DNA of 35,563 nt from an uncultured Clostridia bacterium. GTDB taxonomy: Bacteria > Bacillota > Clostridia > UBA1381. The first letter of the stretch is position 1; every line of letters begins with the position of its first letter. Below the pieces are notes generated by a model. That model was not told the origin of the DNA, ran no database searches, and worked only from the letters and a program-made list of their open reading frames with translations. This document shows positions 8,684 to 17,611 of the stretch, piece after piece. The translations under genes were made by a program, and so were the position numbers. The DNA is taken from positions 1-35,563 of the forward strand of contig CALXQE010000105.1 in assembly GCA_944390495.1 (NCBI GenBank). The letters run 5' to 3'.

Positions 8684-9271
8684 TTATACCTCTTTTATCC
8701 TTTTATATAACTGCTGTGCCTGTCTTTGAAGTTCTTTTAAATCACCGTTATTATATATAATATACAGCGAATTTTCTATATAGAACTTATCATCAGGCTG
8801 TGCAGAAAGCCTTAAATTTATCTGCTCGTCGGAAAGATTATCTCTTTCTTTAAGTCTTTGCATCCTGACTTCTTTTTCGGAAATAACAGATACAATAAAC
8901 TCACAAAGCGGCTGTATATTACTGCCTATAATAACTGCACCGTCAATACCCACAATATCACTGTCAGTTTGTTCTATAAGACGAATAGTTTCTTCTTTTA
9001 TATATTTATGAGTTATACGGTTTAAAGCCTCTGTGCTTTCACTGTCTGCAAAAGCAAGCTGTGCCAATCTTTTTCTGTTAAGTTCTCCGCCATCATTTAA
9101 AATATCATTTCCAAAATAATCTGCCAGTTCCTTTAAACATTCTTCACCTTTTTCTGTTATGCGGTGTGCAATAACATCAGTATCAATAATATATACACCA
9201 AGCTCTGACATTATTTTTGAAAAGGTTGTTTTCCCGCTGCCACTACCACCTGTAATACCAAAAACTCTCAT
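8684..9271 (-). CDS. coaE: Dephospho-CoA kinase
   Basis: This enzyme phosphorylates the 3'-hydroxyl of dephospho-CoA, the last step of coenzyme A synthesis. The Walker A loop is GGSGSGKTTFS at the N-terminus. The CoA-substrate region IDTDVIAHRIT and the lid segment QRLKERDNLS are present. I place the start at the ATG at 9269-9271 (195 residues), because the upstream in-frame GTG at 9277 overlaps the GAGGTG ribosome site that serves this ATG. The usual length is about 195-205. It lies 15 nt downstream of ung and 2 nt upstream of the lytic transglycosylase gene. Confidence 0.94.
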   Translation of the reverse strand: MRVFGITGGSGSGKTTFSKIMSELGVYIIDTDVIAHRITEKGEECLKELADYFGNDILNDGGELNRKRLAQLAFADSESTEALNRITHKYIKEETIRLIEQTDSDIVGIDGAVIIGSNIQPLCEFIVSVISEKEVRMQRLKERDNLSDEQINLRLSAQPDDKFYIENSLYIIYNNGDLKELQRQAQQLYKRIKEV

Positions 9272-9286
9272 CGGCACACCTCACTT

Positions 9287-9961
9287 TTATATATTTTCAA
9301 TCTGCCAATCAATAGGATTCTTTCCCATTTCCTCCAGCAATCTGTTTGCAGTTTTAAAATGTCCGCAGCCAAAGAATCCTCTATTTGCAGACAACGGACT
9401 TGGGTGTGCTGCCGTCAATATTTTATGATACGGTTTTGTTATAACCTTTATTTTTTCCTTTGCATTGTTACCCCACAGCATAAATATTACAGGGTCTTTT
9501 CGTTCATTCAGGCATTCAACCACTCTGTTTGTGAATATCTCCCAGCCTTTATTTCTATGACTGTTTGCCATACCTTCACGAACTGTCAAAGATGAGTTTA
9601 AAAGTAATACTCCCTGTCTTGCCCATTTTTCAAGGTAACCGTTATTTGGTATATAACAGCCAAGTTCGTTTCCAAGTTCCTTATAAATGTTAAGCAATGA
9701 AGGCGGTATCTTTATTCCCTTTTGTACAGAAAAAGCAAGACCATGTGCCTGATTAATTTCATGATATGGGTCCTGTCCAAAAATAACAACCTTTGTATCA
9801 GCGTATGATGTCCATTTAAGAGCGTTAAAAATATCATACATATCAGGATATATGGTATGGTGTTTATATTCGGATTTTAGAAAATTTCTGAGTTTTAAAT
9901 AGTAATCTTTCTCAAATTCACCTTCTAAAACTTCATCCCAGTCATTCCCGATATTTACCAC
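9287..9961 (-). CDS. ung: Uracil-DNA glycosylase, family 1
   Basis: This enzyme removes uracil from DNA to start base-excision repair. The water-activating motif GQDPYH, the uracil-contacting region LLNSSLTV, and the DNA-intercalating loop [14 protein letters not shown] are all present. The frame opens at an ATG at 9979, but I prefer the GTG at 9961 (224 residues). AAAGGGGCGG lies 5 nt before it, the family normally begins just ahead of NDWDEVL, and the predicted transcription start (about 9984) would leave the ATG almost leaderless. It heads the operon ung-coaE-transglycosylase-kinase-like-uppP. Confidence 0.94.
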   Translation of the reverse strand: MVNIGNDWDEVLEGEFEKDYYLKLRNFLKSEYKHHTIYPDMYDIFNALKWTSYADTKVVIFGQDPYHEINQAHGLAFSVQKGIKIPPSLLNIYKELGNELGCYIPNNGYLEKWARQGVLLLNSSLTVREGMANSHRNKGWEIFTNRVVECLNERKDPVIFMLWGNNAKEKIKVITKPYHKILTAAHPSPLSANRGFFGCGHFKTANRLLEEMGKNPIDWQIENI

Positions 9962-9990
9962 TTTTTCCGCCCCTTTCATATCATAAATAT

Positions 9991-10019
9991 ATTATAACAA
10001 ATATTATCCGAAATTGCAA
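9991..10019 (-). promoter_or_regulatory. Sigma-A promoter of the ung operon
   Basis: On the minus strand, TTGCAA (10014-10019), a 17-nt spacer and a perfect TATAAT (9991-9996). No terminator is visible between this promoter and the end of the upstream DUF1015 gene, so some readthrough is possible. Confidence 0.75.
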
Positions 10020-10040
10020 TATATATTGACGCTGGGAAAA

Positions 10041-11300
10041 TTATTTAACTTTTCTGCACTCTAAATAAAATCTCTTATCTGCGGCCTCTCCCATTGAAAA
10101 AGTTTTTCTTGGAAGTGAACCGTCCTTTATAACTGTTGTAAATAGGTCGTTTTTCTCCATTGCACCAACCATAAATCCAATGGTATTATCCTGCATTGCA
10201 AGATTTCTAACAACATCATTTCCGTGAATATAGTCAATTTTCCCGCCGTTTTCTTCAAGGTATTTATCAAGGAATTTCTGCAAAGTTCCGACAGGTAAAT
10301 TTGAATCTGTCTTTGTTACATAAATACTTCCTTCATTTTTGCCGTATGTATAATCAATTTTTTGTCCGCCGTTATCTTCATACGAAGCATCATAATATGA
10401 TACAAGTGCATCAAGCAGCTTCTTAGGCTCAGTATCAAATATTACACGCTGTATAGGTTCAAACTCAAGTGCCTCATCATGAATATTCATAAGTTCCACA
10501 AGGGCATAACGTGCAGGATGTGTTTTTATTTCATCATCACTTAAATTCTGCTTTATTTCCTCCCAACAGCTTTTTGCAGTAGCAAGGGAGTGGTTTCCGT
10601 CACCTGCGGCAAACATAAGTACACCTTTATCCTTTACTCCGTACTTTTCTTCAAACAATGCTAAATCGCCCAGTTTTTCTATATTTTTAAGTATATTATT
10701 TTTTGATGTTTCATCTACTAAATAACCTGTAATATGACCTGAATTTTTCATCAAATCAAAATCATATACCTTTTCAAAATCGTTAATTTTATCCTCTAAC
10801 GGTTCTACAACAGCCTTATCCCTGTCGTCTATAAGGATAAGTATGTGCGGAAGCTCCAAGATAGCATTTCGTCTTATACGCTGTCTTGGCGGTATACGTT
10901 CAATTATAGTACCCTCAGTTGCACGTATTTTTGACTGCGAACCCTTTGAAAAATCATATTCCTCAAGGTCTATCATACCAACAATACCGTGTCTTGTTTT
11001 GCCGTTTGGCTGTGTACGTTTTACATAAATAAAAGAATCTTTATACTCCTTAAAAAGTCCGTCATTAAGGTAGTTTTCCATTTCCTTATTGATATTTTTT
11101 ATTCTTTCTTCTCCGTCACCGTCCTCTAAATATGCCTCCGAAAAAATAATATTTAAAGTAGAAGGACTTTCACCAACTATATTTTTTACATCTTCCCAAT
11201 AATCACGCTCAGATGTATACTGGTCGCACGCAACCACACTCCACTTTGTAAAATCTGCGTTTTCAGGCAGCAGTATATCTGCCGGTTTAAATATTGCCAT
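10041..11300 (-). CDS. DUF1015 family protein (PF06245), function unknown
   Basis: The 419 residues match the DUF1015 family over their whole length. The start has FKPADILLPEN and WSVVACDQYTSERDYW. The middle has IERIPPRQRIRRNAILELPHILILIDD and the strongly conserved MFAAGDGNHSLATAKSCWE. The end has DYIHGNDVVRNLA. It is soluble with no signal peptide or helix. No catalytic activity is assigned with certainty. My recollection is that relatives often neighbour serine-biosynthesis genes, but none is present here. The ATG at 11300 has AAGGAGAT upstream. It starts 2 nt after ybaK ends and is the last gene of the YesU-like-mutS2-ybaK operon. Confidence 0.9.
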   Translation of the reverse strand: MAIFKPADILLPENADFTKWSVVACDQYTSERDYWEDVKNIVGESPSTLNIIFSEAYLEDGDGEERIKNINKEMENYLNDGLFKEYKDSFIYVKRTQPNGKTRHGIVGMIDLEEYDFSKGSQSKIRATEGTIIERIPPRQRIRRNAILELPHILILIDDRDKAVVEPLEDKINDFEKVYDFDLMKNSGHITGYLVDETSKNNILKNIEKLGDLALFEEKYGVKDKGVLMFAAGDGNHSLATAKSCWEEIKQNLSDDEIKTHPARYALVELMNIHDEALEFEPIQRVIFDTEPKKLLDALVSYYDASYEDNGGQKIDYTYGKNEGSIYVTKTDSNLPVGTLQKFLDKYLEENGGKIDYIHGNDVVRNLAMQDNTIGFMVGAMEKNDLFTTVIKDGSLPRKTFSMGEAADKRFYLECRKVK

Positions 11301-11302
11301 AA

Positions 11303-11797
11303 TTATATCTCCTTTATTAAATCTTCAAATTTACATTCTGTTGCTTTTTGCAAATCCATAGGCGTGAGCATCAGTGTTACACCGCACCTGCCGCCGCTTA
11401 TTGCTATCTCGTCAAAGTCCTCTGCACTTTTATGGATATACGTTGTATATTTCTTTTTCATACCAACAGGCGATACTCCGCCTCTTATATATCCTGTCAA
11501 ATTAAGCAGTTCTTTAACATGTATAAGCTCTGTCTTTTTATTCCCCGATACCTTTGCAAGCTTTTTTAAATCAACCTCGTCACAAACAGGAATACACACA
11601 ACTATTATACCTGTTTTATCTCCCCTTGCAACAAGTGTTTTAAATGACTTTTCAGCACTTATACCTGTCATTTCGGCAATCTTTTCTCCGAAATGTTCTC
11701 CTACCTCGTCAGCTTCATACTCAATAGTTTTATATTGTATCTTTGCGGCGTTTAACAGACGCATCGCATTTGTAACAGTTTTCTTATCCTTTGCCAT
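11303..11797 (-). CDS. ybaK: Cys-tRNA(Pro)/Cys-tRNA(Cys) deacylase, YbaK/EbsC type
   Basis: This is a trans-editing enzyme that hydrolyses mischarged Cys-tRNA(Pro). The single YbaK/aaRS-editing domain is complete in 164 residues, with EKSFKTLVARGD and the conserved lysine region, then SGNKKTELIHVKELLNLTGYIRGGVSPVGMKKK, the best signature of the family, and SGGRCGVTLML. The ribosome site AAGGTGA overlaps the end of mutS2, so the two are co-translated. DUF1015 follows within 2 nt. Confidence 0.93.
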   Translation of the reverse strand: MAKDKKTVTNAMRLLNAAKIQYKTIEYEADEVGEHFGEKIAEMTGISAEKSFKTLVARGDKTGIIVVCIPVCDEVDLKKLAKVSGNKKTELIHVKELLNLTGYIRGGVSPVGMKKKYTTYIHKSAEDFDEIAISGGRCGVTLMLTPMDLQKATECKFEDLIKEI

Positions 11798-11806
11798 TAT
11801 ATCACC

Positions 11807-14200
11807 TTATTTAAGCTCTACTATTGTTACACCGTCCTCGCCTTCACCATAGCGGCCGTTACGGAAGGATTTTACATAGCGGTGTTTTTTCATATAACCC
11901 TGAAGTCCCTTACGAAGTATACCTGTACCTTTACCGTGAATAATACTTACGGGAGAAATACCTGCAAGGTAGCAGTCATCAAGGAATTTTTCAACATTCA
12001 TCCACGCTTCTTCAAGGTTTTGTCCCCTTACGTCTACTTCCGTTGATACATTCTTTGACTTTGATTCAAATGCCCTTGTATTGCGTACATACTTGTCCGC
12101 AAGTTCCTTTGATTTGTTTTCCTCTGCTATACGAAGATTCGTAACATGAACGTCCATCTTAATAATACCCGCCTGTACTCGTACATTTCCGTTTTTATCA
12201 GGCTCTTTTAATACTGTCGCCTCTTGATTCATGTCTACTATTTTAACTAAAGTACCCGGTTTTAAATTCTTAGGCGGCTGGACATAAGTTTTCTTAGGCT
12301 TTGCTGCCCTTGCCATTGCTGCGTCAATAGTATCTTCTTTCTTTTTAAGCTTATCACGCATTGCAGCCGTTTTCTTGTTTAAGTTGCCGTCTGATATACC
12401 CTTTTGACGCATTTTTTCAAGGTCACGAATAATCTCGTTAGCCTCTTCCTTTGCGTCCATAACAAGAATTTTTGCCTCTCGTCTTGCCTCTTCAAGTATT
12501 CGTGACTTGTTTTCTTTAAGCTTTATTCTCTCGTTTTCAAGCTGACGTCTTAAATCCTTGAGTTCACGTTTCATTCTTGACGCATCGTCAGCTTCCTGTC
12601 TTGCCCTTGCTCTGTTTTGTTCAAGGTCTGTTATAACATCCTCGAATTTAATATCTTCGTCGGATAATATTTCATTTGCCCTGTTTATTACTCTCTCGTC
12701 AAGTCCCAAACGCCTTGATATTGCAAAGGCATTTGATTTTCCCGGCACTCCTATAAGAAGTTTATATGTCGGCTGCAAAGTTGCTACATCAAACTCACAT
12801 GACGCATTTTCCACACCGTCCTCTGAAAGTGCATAAAGCTTTAATTCACTGTAATGGGTTGTAGCAACAGTCGTTACTTTCCTTTCCCTCAAAAATTCAA
12901 GTATAGCAATAGCTAATGCCGCACCCTCAGTCGGGTCAGTACCTGCACCAAGTTCATCAAACAGTACAAGTGAATCCATATCAACATTTTCAAGTATATT
13001 TACTATATTAACCATGTGTGATGAAAAAGTTGACAGACTCTGTTCAATAGACTGCTCATCACCTATATCTGCAAAAACTTTTTTAAAAATTGCCGCTTCG
13101 CTGTTTTCCTGTACGGGAATATGAAGTCCCGATGCAGCCATAAGAGAAAACAATCCTATTGTTTTAAGTGTAACTGTTTTACCTCCTGTATTAGGGCCTG
13201 TAACCACAAGTGTATCATAGTCACCGCCAAGAAAAATATCGTTTGCAACAACCTTATCTTTATCTATCAGCGGATGTCTTGCCTTTTTGTATCTAATAAT
13301 ACCTTTATCATTTAAAACAGGCTCATTTGCGTCCATATCAAGGGATAATCTGCCTTTACAAAATATAAAATCAAGATTTGTTACATTTTTATAATCAACA
13401 AATATTGTGTGACTGTTCTCCGATACCAAAACGGACAATTCAGCCAATATACGTTCTATTTCCTGCTGTTCCTTTGTATGAAGGTCACGTATCTCGTTAT
13501 TGCTGTTTACTACACTCATCGGTTCTATAAACAGCGTTGCACCGCTTGATGATGTATCATGTACAATTCCGTTTACTTCTCCTCTGTATTCACTTTTAAC
13601 AGGAATTACATATCTGTCTGAACGCATTGTAACTATCGGGTCTTGCAAAAACTTTTTATAATGAGCCGAACGCACCATAGAATCAAGTGTTTCTTTAATT
13701 TTACCGTTTAGATTACGTATCTTTCTTCTGATAGTATTAAGTTCAGGCGACGCGTCATCTGCAATTTCATTTTCAGATAAAATACATGAATTTATTTTAT
13801 CCTCAAGCTGTTTTGCAGTAATAATGTTTTCTTCTATTTCATGAAGAACAGTACATTCACTGCTACTTTCACTTATATATGATTTCATTCTCCTTGCAAC
13901 ATACAAAAGTCTTGAAATATCTATAAGCTCCTTTGCATGAAGAACTCCGTCCATTTCAGTTCTTTTAACTGCTCCAAGCACATTCTCCACCGATAAATTT
14001 ACAGGCGGTGAGCCAAGCTTTAAAAGCGTTGACATCGCCTCTGTGGTTTCTTTTTGTGCATTTTTTGCATCGTTTATTTCTTTATACGGCTTTAAATCCA
14101 AAATACGTTTTTTTACATCACTGCTGTCTGTATATGACATAAGACGTTCAAGTATTTTATCAAATTCCAGTATCTTAAACGCTTTGTTCCTTTTATCCAT
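11807..14200 (-). CDS. mutS2: MutS2 (MutS-family ATPase with Smr domain)
   Basis: MutS2 is not a mismatch-repair protein. In various bacteria it limits recombination or rescues collided ribosomes (RqcU). The order is: N-terminal clamp/lever helices (~1-300), ATPase with Walker A GPNTGGKTVTLKT (~residues 333-345), Walker B DSLVLFDELGAGTDPTEGAA, a long charged coiled coil (~510-640), a KOW-like segment (PGTLVKIVDMNQEATVL), and a C-terminal Smr nuclease domain with VDVRGQNLEEA and IHGKGTGILR. Its 797 residues are typical. The ATG at 14200 follows AGGAGAG. It begins 11 nt after the YesU-like gene and ends just before ybaK. Confidence 0.96.
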   Translation of the reverse strand: MDKRNKAFKILEFDKILERLMSYTDSSDVKKRILDLKPYKEINDAKNAQKETTEAMSTLLKLGSPPVNLSVENVLGAVKRTEMDGVLHAKELIDISRLLYVARRMKSYISESSSECTVLHEIEENIITAKQLEDKINSCILSENEIADDASPELNTIRRKIRNLNGKIKETLDSMVRSAHYKKFLQDPIVTMRSDRYVIPVKSEYRGEVNGIVHDTSSSGATLFIEPMSVVNSNNEIRDLHTKEQQEIERILAELSVLVSENSHTIFVDYKNVTNLDFIFCKGRLSLDMDANEPVLNDKGIIRYKKARHPLIDKDKVVANDIFLGGDYDTLVVTGPNTGGKTVTLKTIGLFSLMAASGLHIPVQENSEAAIFKKVFADIGDEQSIEQSLSTFSSHMVNIVNILENVDMDSLVLFDELGAGTDPTEGAALAIAILEFLRERKVTTVATTHYSELKLYALSEDGVENASCEFDVATLQPTYKLLIGVPGKSNAFAISRRLGLDERVINRANEILSDEDIKFEDVITDLEQNRARARQEADDASRMKRELKDLRRQLENERIKLKENKSRILEEARREAKILVMDAKEEANEIIRDLEKMRQKGISDGNLNKKTAAMRDKLKKKEDTIDAAMARAAKPKKTYVQPPKNLKPGTLVKIVDMNQEATVLKEPDKNGNVRVQAGIIKMDVHVTNLRIAEENKSKELADKYVRNTRAFESKSKNVSTEVDVRGQNLEEAWMNVEKFLDDCYLAGISPVSIIHGKGTGILRKGLQGYMKKHRYVKSFRNGRYGEGEDGVTIVELK

Positions 14201-14211
14201 TAATCTCTCTC

Positions 14212-14874
14212 CTAAATCTCATAAACCTTTAAATTCGAGTATTCGCCAATCATAGGTGCCATTTGTCTAAAACCTATTTTACCGCCGCCAAGCACCTTAC
14301 CGTATGTTTCCCCGTCGTCCTGCCAAGAAAATACTGTAAGATCATCTATTATAAACTCTATCTTTCCGTCTTTTTTTGTAAGGCAAATATGGTAGCTTTC
14401 AAAGGCATCTTCACAATTAGGTATTGGGTCTGCACCCTGCACTACAAGATGAAAACCTTTACTTTTTCTTAAATTACAAGTATGAAATCCACGTTCCTCG
14501 TCCCACTTTCTTCTAAAATAGGAAACATGGTACGCATTTATATCGCCGGAGTGATACAAATTATACTGACCGTCTCTTTCCTGAAGTGACGGGTCAAATA
14601 AATCCTCACCGTTTACACCCTTGCCGGAGAAAAACAATATAGCAAGTCCCGGTTCTTCAATAGGTCTAAAATCCCATTCAATACACACATCTGACGGAAA
14701 ATCTTTATCACACCAAAATACAAAATTCGACTTTTGACCTAAGTCTGCACTTAATGCGTTTTTCATTCTCATTTTTCCGTTCTCAAAATATATATCTGCA
14801 CTGCCCTCAAGGACAAAATCCTTTACATCTTCCTTACATGAAAGTGGATTTTCATAAATTAATTTCTTTTCCAT
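14212..14874 (-). CDS. YesU-like DUF1961 protein
   Basis: The protein resembles the DUF1961 family (PF09224), whose Bacillus member YesU lies in the rhamnogalacturonan utilisation cluster. It is a cytoplasmic all-beta, concanavalin-like protein of about 220 residues. Recognisable features are IEWDFRPIEEPGLAILFF, the QYNLYHSGDINAYHVSYFRR segment, a repeated tryptophan/aspartate pattern, and a C-terminal GKIGFRQMAP strand typical of this fold. There is no signal peptide. The biochemical role is unknown; an action on pectin-derived oligosaccharides inside the cell is plausible. I use the ATG at 14872-14874, because GGAGG at 14883-14887 lies 8 nt upstream and the longer GTG start at 14889 overlaps that site. 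It is the first gene of the mutS2-ybaK-DUF1015 unit. Confidence 0.8.
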   Translation of the reverse strand: MEKKLIYENPLSCKEDVKDFVLEGSADIYFENGKMRMKNALSADLGQKSNFVFWCDKDFPSDVCIEWDFRPIEEPGLAILFFSGKGVNGEDLFDPSLQERDGQYNLYHSGDINAYHVSYFRRKWDEERGFHTCNLRKSKGFHLVVQGADPIPNCEDAFESYHICLTKKDGKIEFIIDDLTVFSWQDDGETYGKVLGGGKIGFRQMAPMIGEYSNLKVYEI

Positions 14875-14910
14875 AGATTTAACCTCCACAAAAATAATCT
14901 ATTAACCTAT

Positions 14911-14939
14911 ATTATATCAGCAAAATTCACTAAATACAA
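14911..14939 (-). promoter_or_regulatory. Promoter of the YesU-like-mutS2-ybaK operon
   Basis: Minus strand TTGTAT (14934-14939), a 17-nt spacer and TATAAT (14911-14916). It is divergent from the glmS promoter. Confidence 0.55.
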
Positions 14940-14969
14940 CTCAAATTTAAAGTAAATATCAAAAAAGGA

Positions 14970-14998
14970 TTGAAAAAATAATGAATATAGTATAAAAT
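14970..14998 (+). promoter_or_regulatory. Sigma-A promoter of glmS
   Basis: TTGAAA (14970-14975), a 17-nt spacer and TAAAAT (14993-14998). The leader to the ATG is only about 50 nt, too short for a glmS ribozyme, so that control appears absent. Confidence 0.6.
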
Positions 14999-15055
14999 AG
15001 AACCGTATATAATTTACATAAGATTGTTTTGTGAATATTAAGGAGGTACATTTAT

Positions 15056-16882
15056 ATGTGCGGTATAGTTGGATATATAGGTAAACAGCAAGCAGCTCCT
15101 ATACTTCTTGAGGGGCTTACAAAGCTTGAATACAGAGGTTACGACAGTGCAGGAATTGCAGTTTATCATGACGGAGCACTTGAAGTTGCAAAAGCTAAGG
15201 GAAGACTAGAAGTTCTTTCTGAAAAGACAGACGGAGGAAAAAAACTTGTTGGTACAATGGGTATAGGTCATACACGTTGGGCTACACACGGTGAACCGTC
15301 AGATGTTAATTCTCACCCTCATCTTTCAATGTCAGGACGTTTTGCTGTTGTGCATAACGGTATCATTGAGAATTATATTTCACTTAAAAAGAAACTTACA
15401 GACAAAGGTTTTGAATTCATTTCAGAAACTGATACGGAAGTTATTGCTCATTTATTTGAATATTACTACAAAGGCGATATAATGGACGCAATGATAAAGG
15501 TTATAAACAGAGTTGAAGGCTCTTATGCTTTAGGTGTACTTTGCTCAGATTACCCTGACCAGTTTATTGCTGTAAGAAAAGCAAGCCCAATGATAGTTGG
15601 TCTTGGTGAAGGTGAAAACTTTATCGCTTCAGACGTAACTGCTATTTTAAAATATACAAGAGATATTTATTATCTTGAGGACAACGAAATAGTTGTACTA
15701 AAAAAGGACGGCGTTCAAATTTTCAATTCTGACAAAGAAGAAATAAAGAAAGAAAAGTTCACTGTTGACTGGGATGTTAGTGCTGCTGAAAAAGGCGGAT
15801 ATGAACACTTTATGATGAAGGAAATGGAAGAACAGCCAAAAGCACTTCGTGACACAATCAGCCCGAGAATAAAAGATGGAAAAATTGTACTTGACGATAT
15901 TTCCCTAACAACAGAAGATATTAAAAATATCAACAAAATTCACATAGTTGCCTGCGGAAGTGCATACCATGTTGGTGTAGTAGGCAAATATGTAATCGAG
16001 AAGATGTGCCGTATACCGGTAGAAGTTCAGGTAGCGTCAGAATTTAGATACTCTGACCCTATTATAAAGAAAAATGACCTTGTTATCGTTATCAGCCAGT
16101 CAGGCGAAACTGCTGATACTTTAGCAGCTCTTAAAGAGGCTAAAAATCACGGTGCAAGAATACTTTCAATAGTAAACGTAGTAGGAAGTGCCATTGCCAA
16201 CGCATCTGATGATGTTATATATACATGGGCTGGCCCTGAAATTGCCGTTGCAACAACTAAAGCATACAGCACACAACTTGCCGTTATTTACCTTATTGCA
16301 ACATACATGGCAGAAAAACTTGGTATGCTTACATCAGGTGAATATGCTAATTTGATTGCAGAAATAGAGTCACTTCCTGATAAAGTTGCTAAAATCCTTG
16401 AAGCAAAGGAAGATGTACAGTACCTTGCTTCAAAATTCTATAATTGTCATTCAATCTTCTTTATAGGACGTAATCTTGACTATGCTGTTTCTATGGAAGG
16501 TTCTCTAAAACTTAAAGAGATTTCATACATCCATAGTGAAGCCTATGCAGCAGGCGAATTAAAGCATGGTACAATTTCTCTTATTGAAGACGGCACACTT
16601 GTTGTTGCACTTGCAACAGGACAGGATTTATTCGATAAAACTGTATCAAATATAAAAGAAGTAAAAGCAAGAGGTGCTGTTGTAATGGGTGTTACAACAG
16701 AGGCTCACAGTGACATGGAAACAGTTGCAGATTACACTGTTAAAATACCTACAACAAATGAAATGCTTCTTCCTTCACTTACAGTTGTTCCTCTTCAGCT
16801 TTTTGGTTATTACGTTGCATCACTAAAGGGTTGCGATATAGATAAACCGAGAAATCTTGCAAAATCAGTTACTGTTGAATAA
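15056..16882 (+). CDS. glmS: Glutamine--fructose-6-phosphate aminotransferase (isomerizing)
   Basis: GlmS makes glucosamine-6-phosphate from fructose-6-phosphate and glutamine, the first step toward UDP-GlcNAc and the cell wall. The N-terminal glutaminase domain starts MCGIVGYIGK with the nucleophile Cys2 exposed after Met removal. It carries LEYRGYDSAG, GHTRWATHG and HNGIIENY. Two SIS isomerase domains follow from about residue 285, with ACGSAYH, VVISQSGETADTLAAL, and the C-terminal DKPRNLAKSVTVE that closes the active site. Length 608 is standard. AAGGAGG at 15040-15046 precedes the ATG by 9 nt. It is monocistronic, with its own promoter and terminator. Confidence 0.98.
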   Translation: MCGIVGYIGKQQAAPILLEGLTKLEYRGYDSAGIAVYHDGALEVAKAKGRLEVLSEKTDGGKKLVGTMGIGHTRWATHGEPSDVNSHPHLSMSGRFAVVHNGIIENYISLKKKLTDKGFEFISETDTEVIAHLFEYYYKGDIMDAMIKVINRVEGSYALGVLCSDYPDQFIAVRKASPMIVGLGEGENFIASDVTAILKYTRDIYYLEDNEIVVLKKDGVQIFNSDKEEIKKEKFTVDWDVSAAEKGGYEHFMMKEMEEQPKALRDTISPRIKDGKIVLDDISLTTEDIKNINKIHIVACGSAYHVGVVGKYVIEKMCRIPVEVQVASEFRYSDPIIKKNDLVIVISQSGETADTLAALKEAKNHGARILSIVNVVGSAIANASDDVIYTWAGPEIAVATTKAYSTQLAVIYLIATYMAEKLGMLTSGEYANLIAEIESLPDKVAKILEAKEDVQYLASKFYNCHSIFFIGRNLDYAVSMEGSLKLKEISYIHSEAYAAGELKHGTISLIEDGTLVVALATGQDLFDKTVSNIKEVKARGAVVMGVTTEAHSDMETVADYTVKIPTTNEMLLPSLTVVPLQLFGYYVASLKGCDIDKPRNLAKSVTVE

Positions 16883-16893
16883 AAAAATTTTTT

Positions 16894-16924
16894 AAAGGAT
16901 ACGTTATTTTCGTATCCTTTTTTT
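16894..16924 (+). terminator. glmS terminator
   Basis: A perfect 10-bp stem (16894-16903 with 16911-16920) with a 7-nt loop and continuous T residues through 16924. Confidence 0.93.
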
Positions 16925-16950
16925 GTTAAAACAAGAATTATGTAAATTTT

Positions 16951-16981
16951 TGAATAATACGGTTGCAAAAAAATCATAATA
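16951..16981 (+). promoter_or_regulatory. Sigma-G/F-type forespore promoter of spoVT
   Basis: TGAATA (16951-16956), an 18-nt spacer and CATAATA (16975-16981) agree with the forespore promoter pattern known from Bacillus (TGAATA ... CATAMTA). The start site would fall about 40 nt before the spoVT ATG. B. subtilis spoVT is transcribed by sigma-G, so gene identity and motif support each other. Confidence 0.65.
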
Positions 16982-17025
16982 AATTCATAACAAAGAATTT
17001 TTATTATATACAGGAGGAATTTGTT

Positions 17026-17562
17026 ATGAAAGCCACAGGAATTGTTAGAAGAATAGATGATTTAGGAAGAGTTGTTATTCCAAAAGAAATCAGACGCACA
17101 ATGCGTATTCGTGAAGGGGATCCACTTGAAATATATACAGAAAAGGATGGAGAAGTTATATTTAAAAAATATTCACCAATAGGTGAACTCGGTGATTTCG
17201 CTGCAAATTATGCTGAAACACTTGCTAAGGCAAGCGGACATGCAGCATGTATAACTGACCGTGACAGTGTTATCGCCGTATCAGGCATCCCTAAAAAAGA
17301 ACTCATGGAAAAACCTGTAAGCGACGAGCTTGAAACTGTTATGAATGAAAAGATAACAGTAAGCTATAAAGACGGAAAACCGGTATCGGTTGCAGACGGT
17401 GTTGAAAAATACAGTGCAGGAGTAGTTGTACCTATCGTATCAGAAGGTGACACAATAGGTTCTGTACTATTTGTAATGAAAGAAGGAGAAAAGCCCTCTG
17501 AAGTTGAAGAAAAACTTGCCGAGTCAGCTGCCGGTTTCCTTGGGAAACACATGGAAGGTTAA
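17026..17562 (+). CDS. spoVT: Stage V sporulation protein T (AbrB-family regulator)
   Basis: SpoVT is a forespore transcription factor that tunes the sigma-G regulon and affects spore germination. The first ~50 residues are a SpoVT/AbrB swapped-hairpin DNA-binding domain, MKATGIVRRIDDLGRVVIP followed by KEIRRTMRIREGDPLEIY. A short linker leads to a GAF-like C-terminal domain (~60-178), with VPIVSEGDTIGSVLFV. That domain separates SpoVT from the shorter AbrB and Abh. I use the ATG at 17026, which has AGGAGGA at 17012-17018. The frame is open from 16963, but that would place the start inside the promoter. The product has 178 residues, the family length. This gene is the best evidence here that the organism sporulates. 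Confidence 0.95.
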   Translation: MKATGIVRRIDDLGRVVIPKEIRRTMRIREGDPLEIYTEKDGEVIFKKYSPIGELGDFAANYAETLAKASGHAACITDRDSVIAVSGIPKKELMEKPVSDELETVMNEKITVSYKDGKPVSVADGVEKYSAGVVVPIVSEGDTIGSVLFVMKEGEKPSEVEEKLAESAAGFLGKHMEG

Positions 17563-17565
17563 TCT

Positions 17566-17609
17566 AAAAAAACTCCGCCTTAACATATTACCGTTAGGCG
17601 GAGTTTTTT
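17566..17609. terminator. Bidirectional terminator between spoVT and the QW-repeat surface protein
   Basis: Stem AACTCCGCC-(T)-TAAC (17571-17584) pairs with 17593-17605, with one bulged T and an 8-nt loop. It is flanked by A and T runs, so it works in both directions. Confidence 0.92.
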
Positions 17610-17611
17610 AT

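Noticed and set aside
14999..15055. glmS ribozyme-riboswitch
   Set aside because: The leader is only about 50 nt and lacks the ribozyme core.
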